Source of the DNA: Streptomyces sp. NBC_01497 | Lineage (GTDB): Bacteria; Actinomycetota; Actinomycetes; Streptomycetales; Streptomycetaceae | Direction of reading: 5' to 3' | DNA: 64,000 bases | Assembly (NCBI RefSeq): GCF_036250695.1 | Contig: NZ_CP109427.1 | Coordinates: 4,836,001-4,900,000 of the forward strand | In this document: positions 17,708 to 26,037 of the stretch, piece after piece | Position numbering within the stretch: position 1 is the first letter of the stretch | Layout of the letters: each line of letters opens with the position of its first letter | Position numbers and translations under genes: made by a program | Notes under the pieces: model-generated | The model's database searches: none | Seen by the model: the letters and a program-made list of their open reading frames with translations, nothing else | Told to the model about the DNA's origin: nothing

Positions 17708-20323
17708 GTGGAGCAGCTGACACAGCACGACCCGAGACGTATCGGACCGTTCGAGGTACTGCGCAGGCTCGGTGCGGGAGGCATGGGCCTCGTGTACCTC
17801 GCGCGGTCGGCGTCCGGGCGGCGGGTCGCGATCAAGACCGTGCGCACCGAGCTCGCCGAGGACCAGCTGTTCCGTGTCCGCTTCACGCGTGAGGTGGAGG
17901 CCGCCCGCGCCGTCAGCGGCTTCTACACGGCCGCCGTCGTCGACGCCGATCCCCGTGCCGCCGTGCCCTGGCTCGCCACCGCCTACGTCCCGGCGCCGTC
18001 CCTGGAGGAGATCGTCGGCGAGTGCGGGCCGATGCCGGTGCAGGCTGTGCGCTGGCTGGCCGCGGGCATCGCGGAAGCGCTCCAGTCGATCCACGCGGCG
18101 CACCTCGTGCACCGCGACCTCAAACCGTCGAACGTGCTGGTCGTCGAGGACGGGCCCCGCGTCATCGACTTCGGCATCGCGTCCGGCGTCTCCAACACCC
18201 GCCTGACCATGACGAACGTCGCCGTCGGAACCCCCGCCTACATGTCGCCCGAGCAGGCGCGCGACTCGCGCAGTGTGACCGGCGCCAGCGACGTGTTCTC
18301 GCTGGGCTCCACGCTGGTCTACGCGGCTACCGGGCACGCCCCCTTCCACGGGGCGAACCCCGTCGAGACGGTCTTCATGCTGCTGCGCGAGGGCCCCGAC
18401 CTGACGGGGCTGCCCGACGAGCTGCGTCCCCTGATCGAGGCGTGCATGGCGATGGCCGCCGACCAGCGGCCCACCCCCGCCGACCTCCAGTCGCAGCTCG
18501 CGCCCTACCTCTTCGCGGCCGACGCCGACGACACCGGCACGGTCTCCGCCTGGCTGCCCGACTCGGCGGTCGACATGATCGCGCGCCGGCAGAACGAGGG
18601 CCACAAGTCGTTCTCGGTGCCCGGGGGCGGGCGGGGCGCCGGCCGCCCGGCACCCGCGGCGTCCCGGCCCGCCGCGGGGCCCGGTCCTGCGGTCCCGCCG
18701 ATGCCCTCCCGGCCCCCGCAGGCGCCGCAGTCGGGCCCGTACCGTCCCGCGGGACCCCTGTCGCAGTCGCAACCGCAGCCTCAGCTCCAGCCGCAGAGCC
18801 AGGAGCCGCAGAGCCGGCCGCTCCAGCCGCAGAGCCAGGTCCGCAGTCAGGCGCAGCTCCCGCCCCAGGTGCCGTCCGCGTCCGACCCGGTGCGCAGGCC
18901 GCAGCACGCGGCGCCGTCCCACTCCTCGCAGTTGTTCCCGCACTCCGGCCCGGCCGGCGGGCCCGTGCTTCTCGGGACGTCACCCGTGCCGATCGGACCC
19001 GGTCCGCTCGCCGGCACCGCGCACCACCCGGGGGCCCCGGCCACCCGGGACGCGGGTGCGGCCACCGGCTGGATCGTTCCGCCCGCCGGGCTCACCGGTG
19101 CCGGAGCGGGCCCCGGCACCTCGGTGGCCGTCGCCGGCCCGGTGCCCGCGCCCGCTCCCGCGCCGGACGAGGACAGCGGCCATCCGCACTGGCGGCCCTG
19201 GCGTTTTCGCATGTCGAACGACGTGTGGGGCACGCCGGTCGTCGACGGGGACCTGTTGTACGTGACGTCGTTCGAGGTCCACGCGCTGGACGTGGCCACC
19301 GGCAGGCGCCAGTTCAAGACGCGGGACGTCGCCTGGGCGATGGCCGTGACCGGCGGCCGGATCCACGCCTCCGACGGGCCGACGCTCTACGCCCTCGACG
19401 CGAAGGACGGCGCGGAGCGCTGGCGCCTGGGAACCGACGGCTGGGTGTACTCGCTGGAGGTCGACCGGGGCACCGTCGTCACCGGCACGCGCGGCGGCGG
19501 CGTGCAGGCGTGGGAGGCGTCCACCGGCGAGAAGCTGTGGGAGGTCACCGGGGCGCAGACGGAGTTCGAGACGCCCGAGGCGGGCCCGGCGATCCACGAC
19601 GGCACGGTCTACGTGTGGAAGGACGCCCGGCTGCGGGCGCTCGACGCGCGCAGCGGCACCGAGCGCTGGTCGTACCCGGTGGGCGACGGGGCGTCCTGCG
19701 GTGGGGTGCCGGTGCGGATCACGCCCGCGCCCGACGGCCAGTTGTACGTCGCCGCCGGCACGCGCGTCCTGTCCGTCGACATCGCGGGGGGCCATGTGCG
19801 CTGGCACTTCGAGGCTCCCGCCGTCTTCCTCTCGCCGCCCGCCTTCGCGCCGGGCCCCGCCGTCGCGGGCGGCGGTGTGTACCTCGCCGACTACCTGGGC
19901 ACCGTGTACGCGCTCGACGCGGCCACCGGCAAGGACCGCTGGCGCATCGCGACGGAGTCCCGTGCGTCGGTGGAACCGGTGCTCGTCGCGGGCGGCAACG
20001 TGCACGTAGGCAGCGGAAGCGCCCTCTACACGCTGGACGCCGTCGCCGGTACCCCCAAATGGCGGTTCGCGGCGGGCGGCGACATCATCGGCGCCCCCGT
20101 GGTCGCGGAGGGCAGGCTGCACTTCGGCTCCGCCGACCACGTGCTGTACACACTCGACGCGGGCGGCGGCCAGTTGCGCTGGAAGCTCGCGACCGGCGGC
20201 GAGATCACCGGTTCGCCGGTCGCGGAGCGCGGTGTGGTCTACGCGTGCAGCAAGGACCGCTGCGTGTACGCGCTCGACGCGATGAAGGGCACAGCGACGG
20301 GCCGGGGCGGCGCGGGACGCTGA
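17708..20323 (+). CDS. afsK: Ser/Thr protein kinase with PQQ-propeller C terminus, AfsK
   Basis: 871 aa from GTG 17708 (VEQLTQHDPRRIGPFEVL; GGGGAGG 11 nt upstream). Kinase domain about 15-270: GAGGMG glycine loop, VAIK lysine (about 42), HRDLKPSN (about 135), DFG (154) and SPEQ. A 230-residue Pro/Gln-rich linker with repeated QPQSQ units follows. From about 500 come beta-propeller blades with the PQQ pattern (LYALDAKDGAERWR, VYALDAATGKDRWR, LYTLDAGGGQLRWK). This is the AfsK architecture: a cytoplasmic kinase that phosphorylates AfsR (encoded at 22732) and also DivIVA in S. coelicolor. No clear membrane segment. Confidence 0.95.
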   Translation: MEQLTQHDPRRIGPFEVLRRLGAGGMGLVYLARSASGRRVAIKTVRTELAEDQLFRVRFTREVEAARAVSGFYTAAVVDADPRAAVPWLATAYVPAPSLEEIVGECGPMPVQAVRWLAAGIAEALQSIHAAHLVHRDLKPSNVLVVEDGPRVIDFGIASGVSNTRLTMTNVAVGTPAYMSPEQARDSRSVTGASDVFSLGSTLVYAATGHAPFHGANPVETVFMLLREGPDLTGLPDELRPLIEACMAMAADQRPTPADLQSQLAPYLFAADADDTGTVSAWLPDSAVDMIARRQNEGHKSFSVPGGGRGAGRPAPAASRPAAGPGPAVPPMPSRPPQAPQSGPYRPAGPLSQSQPQPQLQPQSQEPQSRPLQPQSQVRSQAQLPPQVPSASDPVRRPQHAAPSHSSQLFPHSGPAGGPVLLGTSPVPIGPGPLAGTAHHPGAPATRDAGAATGWIVPPAGLTGAGAGPGTSVAVAGPVPAPAPAPDEDSGHPHWRPWRFRMSNDVWGTPVVDGDLLYVTSFEVHALDVATGRRQFKTRDVAWAMAVTGGRIHASDGPTLYALDAKDGAERWRLGTDGWVYSLEVDRGTVVTGTRGGGVQAWEASTGEKLWEVTGAQTEFETPEAGPAIHDGTVYVWKDARLRALDARSGTERWSYPVGDGASCGGVPVRITPAPDGQLYVAAGTRVLSVDIAGGHVRWHFEAPAVFLSPPAFAPGPAVAGGGVYLADYLGTVYALDAATGKDRWRIATESRASVEPVLVAGGNVHVGSGSALYTLDAVAGTPKWRFAAGGDIIGAPVVAEGRLHFGSADHVLYTLDAGGGQLRWKLATGGEITGSPVAERGVVYACSKDRCVYALDAMKGTATGRGGAGR

Positions 20324-20410
20324 ACACCCGCGCCGGGCCCGTCACTCGGCCCGCCCGGGATGCCTGCCCTTCGCACGCGGCCGGCCCCGGCGTCCGGCGC
20401 CGGGGCCGGG

Positions 20411-21004
20411 TCAGCGCCCGTACGGTCCGGGATCCCCGCCCGGCCCGCCCGGGTCGCCGTGCCCGCCATGGCCGCCGGGCCCGTCCTGCCCGCCGTGCCC
20501 CTCGTCGTACCAGCCGCCGTCCCCGTACCCGTACCCGTACGGCTCCTGCTCCGGACCGCGCCCCGGCGTCCCGGACCCGGCGCGGCGCCCGCGCCCGCTC
20601 ATCACCACCGCCGCGAGCAGCAGCGCGATCCCGCCGCCCGCGCTGTACGCGACGCCCTGACCGAGCCCCGAACCGTCGCCCTCGATGGCGAGGCTGCCCG
20701 CCGCCTGGCCCTGACGGACCATCCACAGCACGGTGAAGCCGATGACGACGAACCCGGCGAACGCGATGAGCCCGCGCGACCGCAGGGCGAGGCCGATCAG
20801 CGTCACCAGCGCGGCGAACAGGAAAGGCGTGACGAGCGAGGTCCACACGCCGGTACCCGCGCTCGTCACGCCCTGGGACCCGAAGAGTTCGGAGATGCGG
20901 TAGTGACGGCCCAGCCGGCCGTTGTACCAGGAAAGGAACGGCCCGAGGACGGCCGCGGCCGCTCCCGCGAGGGCGACGATCCCGCCGATGACATTGCGTA
21001 CCAC
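20411..21004 (-). CDS. small integral membrane protein with Gly/Tyr-rich tail
   Basis: 197 aa. Four predicted membrane spans: IGGIVALAGAAAAVLGPFLSW, VTPFLFAALVTLIGLAL, LIAFAGFVVIGFTVLW and GGIALLLAAVVM. A 60-residue cytoplasmic tail follows, made of GYGYGDGG, GGHGGHGD and GGPGG repeats. It lies within the afsK-afsR interval, convergent with afsK. I know similar hypothetical proteins at this position in other Streptomyces. The function is unknown; repeated SW and W residues at membrane borders suggest a structural or sensor role at most. Confidence 0.82.
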   Translation of the reverse strand: MVRNVIGGIVALAGAAAAVLGPFLSWYNGRLGRHYRISELFGSQGVTSAGTGVWTSLVTPFLFAALVTLIGLALRSRGLIAFAGFVVIGFTVLWMVRQGQAAGSLAIEGDGSGLGQGVAYSAGGGIALLLAAVVMSGRGRRAGSGTPGRGPEQEPYGYGYGDGGWYDEGHGGQDGPGGHGGHGDPGGPGGDPGPYGR

Positions 21005-21161
21005 CGTCGGCCTCCTTCTGAGGTTCGGCCCGGTGGCGAGGCTACGCCGTGCGACGCGTCACCGCCACGGCGTGACAGCCGTCCTTGTTAGGGTGTCCGG
21101 GCCTTTGTTGACAGGTACCGGGAAAAGCCGGGTTTCACACGGGGACGGGGAAGAACGGGCC

Positions 21162-21800
21162 ATGATCAGACAGCGTCTGAAAGTCGTCGCGGTCGCGGGA
21201 GTGGTGGTGCTGGCCCTGACCGGGTTCTCCCACCACGGCCACAGCCACGGGTCGGGCGGCACGGGAGGCGGCTGCTCGGGCCCGTCGCACACGAGCGACA
21301 GCGGCACCTCGGACGCCACCGGCGGTTCGTCCGGCAGCGGTTCCGGCAGTGACGACTCGTATGACGACGACACCGACGGTTCGTACGGAGGGAGCAGCGG
21401 TTCGTACGACGACGACAGCGACCTGCCCGGATCGACACCCGGATCGCGCTACGGCTACGACAGCCGCCCGACCGGCCGTTCCGCGGACACGGCGTCGGAC
21501 GGCGGCGACACGGCGGCGAAGGCGGTGGCCACCGTGAGGACCGTCAGGTGCGCGAGCCCCGCCAAGGGCGGCAGGAAGGCGGTGACGTCCTCGAAGGTCG
21601 AGGTCACCGCGAGCCTGGACAACGGGGGCACGGCACGCTTCGACGTCGACGTCGTCTTCGACGACGCGGGCGCGAACACGGTGGACACGGGCACGGCCGC
21701 GGTGCGCCTGAAGCCCGGTCAGCGCACGACGGTCACGGTCCCGATGAACACCCCGTCGCAGGTCTCCCGCGTCGCGGAGTGCGAGGCGTCGGTCCTCTAG
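21162..21800 (+). CDS. secreted Ser/Gly/Asp-rich protein with C-terminal beta domain
   Basis: 212 aa from ATG 21162. A signal peptide (MIRQRLKVVAVAGVVVLALTGFS) is followed by a His/Ser/Gly segment and a roughly 80-residue SGSGSDDSYDDDTDG-like low-complexity stretch. A compact domain (about 120-212) follows: VRTVRCASPAKGG, VEVTASLDNGGTARFDVDVVFDD and a closing VAECEAS. The two Cys of this domain could pair. It looks like an exported FxLYD/CARDB-like domain. No lipobox. Divergent from the membrane protein gene; role unknown. Confidence 0.75.
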   Translation: MIRQRLKVVAVAGVVVLALTGFSHHGHSHGSGGTGGGCSGPSHTSDSGTSDATGGSSGSGSGSDDSYDDDTDGSYGGSSGSYDDDSDLPGSTPGSRYGYDSRPTGRSADTASDGGDTAAKAVATVRTVRCASPAKGGRKAVTSSKVEVTASLDNGGTARFDVDVVFDDAGANTVDTGTAAVRLKPGQRTTVTVPMNTPSQVSRVAECEASVL

Positions 21801-22154
21801 CGGACCGGGCGGCGGCAGGACCACCCCATGACGGTCTTTGGACAAGCGGGTCGAAACACAGCAGGAGACGGGCAGCCGTCGAGGGGGCTCGCGGTGGCGT
21901 CGGCCGTACGCGGGGCAGCGATCGTGCCGGTCACGTGCGGGTGCCGATCGTGCTCGCCCTCGGGCCGGCGCCCCCGCCCGAACACGGCCGTCACTCCGTC
22001 CACTCCCCGGCGAGCGTGGGCCTGCGGTGGGCGGCCACACTGTCGGTGCCCTCCGTGGCCCATCGGCCTGAGAGGGCACGGCACCGTCGCAGCCCGGCGG
22101 GGTCCCGTAGCACCGGAGCCTCTCCCACCGGACCCTGTGCAACGACTTCCCGTG

Positions 22155-22222
22155 GCGCGCCCCGAACCGCGCGCCCCGAACCGCGCGCCCCGAACCGCGC
22201 GCCCCGAACCGCGCGCCCGCGC
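22155..22222. repeat. 14-bp tandem repeat
   Basis: About four and a half copies of GCGCGCCCCGAACC, in the 568-bp gap between the secreted-protein gene and afsS. The 21801-22150 part of that gap holds nothing recognised. Confidence 0.85.
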
Positions 22223-22233
22223 GGCACACATAC

Positions 22234-22270
22234 GGCAGCGGGCCCTCGCGATCCGCGAGAGCCCGCTGCC
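22234..22270. terminator. hairpin, 16 of 17 bp paired
   Basis: Arms 22234-22250 and 22254-22270 with a 3-nt loop. Likely a terminator for the secreted-protein transcript or a second terminator behind afsS. Confidence 0.6.
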
Positions 22271-22291
22271 TCTGTGCTGGTGGTGCCCCGC

Positions 22292-22332
22292 CACGGCCGC
22301 GACGGCTTCCCCTCCGCGCCGTCGCGGCCGTG
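22292..22332 (-). terminator. afsS terminator
   Basis: Perfect 15-bp inverted repeat (22292-22306 / 22318-22332), 37 nt beyond the afsS stop on its strand. Confidence 0.75.
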
Positions 22333-22368
22333 CCCCCGCCTGGCGGTCCTTGTGGACGTACGTCCCGC

Positions 22369-22542
22369 TTACGGGACGTGACGGTCCAGAGGCTTGATGG
22401 GCGTGGTGTCGGTGGCGGCCTCCGTGGTCGCGGCCTCGGTCGGCGCCACGACGGCGCCGGCGTCCGTCGCGCCGTCGGCGGGCGGTGCCGGCACATGCCT
22501 GTCGAGGGTCGTGATGTCCTCGTCCTTGCTGATCTCGCTCAT
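22369..22542 (-). CDS. afsS: AfsS-type small regulator of secondary metabolism
   Basis: 57 aa, ATG 22542 to TAA 22369. AGGAG lies 13 nt and AGCAGG 2 nt upstream of the start. The protein begins MSEISKDEDITTLDRHVP, has an Ala/Thr-rich centre with the ATTEAATDTT repeat, and ends with a second copy of the flanking motif, PIKPLDRHVP. This matches AfsS (AfsR2) of S. coelicolor and S. lividans, a 60-odd-residue protein with internal T-x-E-A repeats that raises actinorhodin and undecylprodigiosin output. Here it has fewer repeat units and is shorter. It sits downstream of and parallel to afsR, with its own promoter. The biochemical activity of AfsS is unknown. Confidence 0.93.
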   Translation of the reverse strand: MSEISKDEDITTLDRHVPAPPADGATDAGAVVAPTEAATTEAATDTTPIKPLDRHVP

Positions 22543-22671
22543 AACCTGCTGGCTCCTGTCACAACGGACTTCCGGTGGAACGGCGCTCGCCCGACACCTC
22601 CCCCGTGCCGTGCCGAGCGAGCGCCTGTGACCATCCGTCCTTCCCCCGTGCGACGGACTGTCGTTGCGTTG

Positions 22672-22704
22672 AGCATGCCAGGGGGCGTTAAACGTTCGAT
22701 GAAC
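22672..22704 (-). promoter_or_regulatory. afsS promoter with AfsR/PhoP-type direct repeat
   Basis: On the minus strand two adjacent 11-nt units, GTTCATCGAAC (22694-22704) and GTTTAACGCCC (22683-22693), overlap the -35 position, with a -10-like CATGCT at 22672-22677. In S. coelicolor phosphorylated AfsR, and competitively PhoP, bind an 11-nt-phased repeat at exactly this place in front of afsS. The assignment follows from phase, sequence and position. Confidence 0.75.
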
Positions 22705-22731
22705 GACCCCGTTCGCGGCGTCCGCGCGGGG

Positions 22732-25698
22732 TCAGGAGGCCAGCGGGACGAGGAGTACCCGTACCTCGGCGGCCTCGTCGGCGCCCGCGGCGTCGTAGAT
22801 CTCGAAGGCCTCCTGCCAGCAGGCCCGCGCGCGCACCGGCTGGCCGAGCGAGTCGAGCGACTTGCCCAGCGTCGTCAGGATGTTGGCCCGCATCCACTCG
22901 CCGCCCATGGAGCCCACGGTGAGTGCCTGCTCGGCGAACCGGGCGGCCTGCGCGGGCCGCCCCGCGGCCAGGTGCACCTGCCCGATCCGGTAGTACGTGG
23001 TGCCCTGCCACAGGCGCTGGCGGTTCTCCTCGAAGACCTGGACCGCCTGGCTGAACTGGTCGAGCGCCGCCGGGTGACGGCCCGCGTGGAAGTACGCGAT
23101 GCCCAGTGCGAAACGGGCGTTGGCGAGCCGCAGTGTCAGCCCGAGGGCGTCGTAGATCTCCATGCCCTGCTGCACCAGCTCTATCGCGGGCGCGATCCTG
23201 CCCATCGCGACGAGCGCGCGGGACAGGTTGCACAGGGCGCTGGCTTCCCCGGGCCGGTTGCCGTCGGCGGCGAACGCCGCCGTCGCGCTGCGGAAGTACC
23301 GCTCGCTGTCCGCGTACCGGCCCTGGCAGTGCGCGATGATGCCGCGTTCGTTGGTAGCGCTGCAGTTGGTCCACACGTCGGCCACCGCGTCGCCGAGTGC
23401 CATCGCGCGCTCGGCCTCGTACTCTGCCTCGTCGAAGTGCCCGGTCGTGCTGTAAACCTGCGCGAGCGCGGTCCGTGCCCTGCCCTCGGCGCGGGCGTCC
23501 GCCGCGGCCTCCGCGGCGTCGCGTGCGGCGAGGGCGGCCGACTCATACGCGCGGGAGTCCGTGCCCGACTCGGCCAGGTCCTCCGCCGCGAGCAGCAGGT
23601 CGACCGCCCGCCGCAGCAGGTCGGGCGCCGTCAGGGACTGCTGGACGCAGGCCAGGATGGGCGCGGCCTCCGCGTAGAGCCAGTCGAGCGCCGCGGCGCG
23701 GGTGGTGAAGGACAGGCCCGTGCTGCGGGTGGTCTCCAGGTGCGCGACGGTGCGGTCGCCGGGGCGTTCCATGCCGTACACGCGGGACGCCGTCGCCAGG
23801 TAGAAGTCGAGGAGGCGGTCCAGTGCCTCCCCGCGCCGGGCCGGGGGCCGCTCGTCGCGTTCCGCGCACGCACGCGCGTAGAGCCGTACGAGGTCGTGGA
23901 AGCGGTAGCGGCCGGGCGCGGCCGACTCCAGGAGGGAGGTGTCCACGAGCGATTCGAGGACGTCCTCCGTGGCCTCGACCGGCAGGTCCAGTACGGCGGC
24001 GGCGGCGGGCAGCGAGATGTCGGGCCCGTCGGCGAGCCCCAACAGCCGGAACGCGCGCGCCTGCACGGGCTCCAGCTGGCCGTAACCCAGCTCGAAGGTG
24101 GCCTTCACGGCGAGGTCGCCCGCCTGGAGCTCGTCCAGTCTGCGCCGCTCGTCGGCGAGCTTGGAGGCGAGCACGGACACCGTCCAGGTACGCCGTGCGG
24201 CCAGCCGGGACGCGGCGATACGGATCGCCAGGGGCAGGAACCCGCAGGCGGCGACGACGTCGAGGGCGGCCTCGCGCTCGGACCGCACCCGCTCCGCGCC
24301 GACGATCTTGGTGAAGAGGGCGAGGGCCTCGTCCGGCGACATCACGTCCAGGTCCACGAGGTGCGCCCCGGCGAGGTCCACCATCCGGGTCCGGCCGGTG
24401 ACCAGCGCGGCGCAGCCGGGTGTGCCCGGCAGCAGGGGCCGCACCTGCGCGGCGTCGCGTGCGTTGTCCAGCACGACCAGGACGCGGCGCCCGTCGAGTG
24501 TGGAGCGGTACAGCGCCGACCGCTCCTCCAGCGTGTCCGGGACGGCCCGGTCGGGGGTGCCCAGCGCCCGCAGGAACGAGGCGAGCACCGTCTCGGGTTC
24601 GGCGGCTGAGGCCGAGGACCCCTGAAGGTCCACGTAGAGCTGCCCGTCGGGGAAGTGCGGGCGGGCCGCGTGCGCCACGTGCACGGCGAGGGTCGTCTTG
24701 CCGACGCCGCCGATGCCCGCGAGGGCCGATACCGCCATCACCGACCCCGAACCCTCCGACAGGGACAGCAGTTCGCCCAGCTCGGCCACGAACGCCGCAC
24801 GGCCGGTGAAGTCGGGTACGGTCGCGGGCAGTTGCGCGGGGCGTGGCGCCGCGAGGTCGGGGACCGCCTCCAGGGCGGGGCGTGCCAGTTCCTCGTCCGC
24901 GTTGAGGATGGAGTGCTGCAGCTCCGTCAGTTCGGAGCGCGGGTCGACGCCCAGCTCCTCGGCGAGCAGCCGCCGGGTGTCGGTGTAGACGGCGAGCGCC
25001 TCCGCTTGCCGCCCGCTGCGGTACAGGGCGAGCATCAGCAGTTCGCGCAGCCGCTCGCGCAGCGGGTGCGTGGCGGTCAGCGCGGTCAGCTCGGACACGG
25101 CCTCCGCGTGGCAGCCGAGCTCCAGGTCGAGGTCGAGCCGCGTCTCGACGAGGCCGAGCCGCCACTCGCCGAGTCGGGCGCGCTGCGTCTCGGCGAACGG
25201 GCCCGGCAGGTGGGCGAGCGGTTCGCCGTCCCACAGTCCGAGCGACTGCTCCAGCAGGGTGCGGGCCGCGCGGCGGTCGCCCGTGGAGCGCGCCTTCTCG
25301 GCCTTGGCGGCGAGGTCGTGGGCGACCTGCAGGTCGAGGGCGCCCGCCGGGGTGCGCATGGCGTAGCCGCCGGCCTCGCTGACGAGCGCGCCGGGACCGA
25401 GGATCTTGCGCAGGCGGGAGGCGTACGTACGGATCGCTGCGAGCGCACGTGCCGGTGGCTCGTCGCCCCACAGGGCGTCGATGAGTTCCGCCGCCGTGGC
25501 CGTACGGCCCTCGCGCAGCAGCAGTGCGGCGAGCATGGCCCGCTGTTGCGGTGAACCGGGCGGCAGGGTCTCGCCGTCGCTCCATGTCCGGACCGGACCG
25601 AGCACGCTGAAGCGCAGGCGGCGGCTGTCGTCCAGCCCCGCTTCCCGCTTCTCCGGAACCCGCTGTTCCGGTACGCGTGGCCCGTGGTCACGGTCCAT
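22732..25698 (-). CDS. afsR: global regulator AfsR (SARP/NB-ARC/TPR)
   Basis: 988 aa from ATG 25698 (AAGGGAG upstream; the frame continues but family similarity starts here). N-terminal OmpR-like winged helix and BTAD (about 28-270: RFSVLGPVRTW, SPQQRAMLAALLL, LIDALWGDEPP, LYRSGRQAEALAVYTDTRRLL). NB-ARC ATPase domain with P-loop GIGGVGKTT (about 330) and VLVVLDNARDAAQVRPLLP. C-terminal TPRs from about 720 (YYRIGQVHLAAGRPAQAARFAEQAL). AfsR is phosphorylated by AfsK and other kinases, binds DNA as an oligomer and activates afsS, which follows 189 bp downstream. Confidence 0.96.
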   Translation of the reverse strand: MDRDHGPRVPEQRVPEKREAGLDDSRRLRFSVLGPVRTWSDGETLPPGSPQQRAMLAALLLREGRTATAAELIDALWGDEPPARALAAIRTYASRLRKILGPGALVSEAGGYAMRTPAGALDLQVAHDLAAKAEKARSTGDRRAARTLLEQSLGLWDGEPLAHLPGPFAETQRARLGEWRLGLVETRLDLDLELGCHAEAVSELTALTATHPLRERLRELLMLALYRSGRQAEALAVYTDTRRLLAEELGVDPRSELTELQHSILNADEELARPALEAVPDLAAPRPAQLPATVPDFTGRAAFVAELGELLSLSEGSGSVMAVSALAGIGGVGKTTLAVHVAHAARPHFPDGQLYVDLQGSSASAAEPETVLASFLRALGTPDRAVPDTLEERSALYRSTLDGRRVLVVLDNARDAAQVRPLLPGTPGCAALVTGRTRMVDLAGAHLVDLDVMSPDEALALFTKIVGAERVRSEREAALDVVAACGFLPLAIRIAASRLAARRTWTVSVLASKLADERRRLDELQAGDLAVKATFELGYGQLEPVQARAFRLLGLADGPDISLPAAAAVLDLPVEATEDVLESLVDTSLLESAAPGRYRFHDLVRLYARACAERDERPPARRGEALDRLLDFYLATASRVYGMERPGDRTVAHLETTRSTGLSFTTRAAALDWLYAEAAPILACVQQSLTAPDLLRRAVDLLLAAEDLAESGTDSRAYESAALAARDAAEAAADARAEGRARTALAQVYSTTGHFDEAEYEAERAMALGDAVADVWTNCSATNERGIIAHCQGRYADSERYFRSATAAFAADGNRPGEASALCNLSRALVAMGRIAPAIELVQQGMEIYDALGLTLRLANARFALGIAYFHAGRHPAALDQFSQAVQVFEENRQRLWQGTTYYRIGQVHLAAGRPAQAARFAEQALTVGSMGGEWMRANILTTLGKSLDSLGQPVRARACWQEAFEIYDAAGADEAAEVRVLLVPLAS

Positions 25699-25984
25699 GG
25701 CTCTCCCTTGCCCCCCGGCTGGCGGTATCACTGCTCCACCAGTCTGCCTTGTCCCGGGCGGGCGCGTCAGCCACGGGTGGCGGTCTGCACAAGGCCTCGA
25801 CAGGTTTCGGGCGCGGCCTCCTTGACGTCCGGTCAGCGAGGGGTCGCGGAGACGTCCGAGGTCTGCCGCGGCCGGGGGAGGCGTGCACTTGGCCCGGGGT
25901 TGATGCCGGGCGGCGGGGCGGGTCGGGAGGGGCGACGGAGGGAAAGCGAGGCGCGGAGATGTCCGCGGGGCGGGTGGCACGGGC

Positions 25985-26022
25985 GGGGCGCCCGGCGGCT
26001 GCTGATCTCCCCCGGGCGCCCC
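25985..26022 (-). terminator. terminator of phospholipase gene
   Basis: Perfect 11-bp inverted repeat (25985-25995 / 26012-26022) directly after the phospholipase stop. The remaining 25699-25984 upstream of afsR holds its presumed promoter but no recognisable box. Confidence 0.65.
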
Positions 26023-26037
26023 TGTGACTCGGAAGGG

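Noticed and set aside
16286..18943. 885-codon minus-strand frame opposite the VOC and afsK genes
   Set aside because: Shadow of afsK and the VOC gene; no family motif.
25677..26027. 116-codon frame upstream of afsR
   Set aside because: Lies in the afsR promoter region, no ribosome-binding site and no domain; overlaps the phospholipase terminator.
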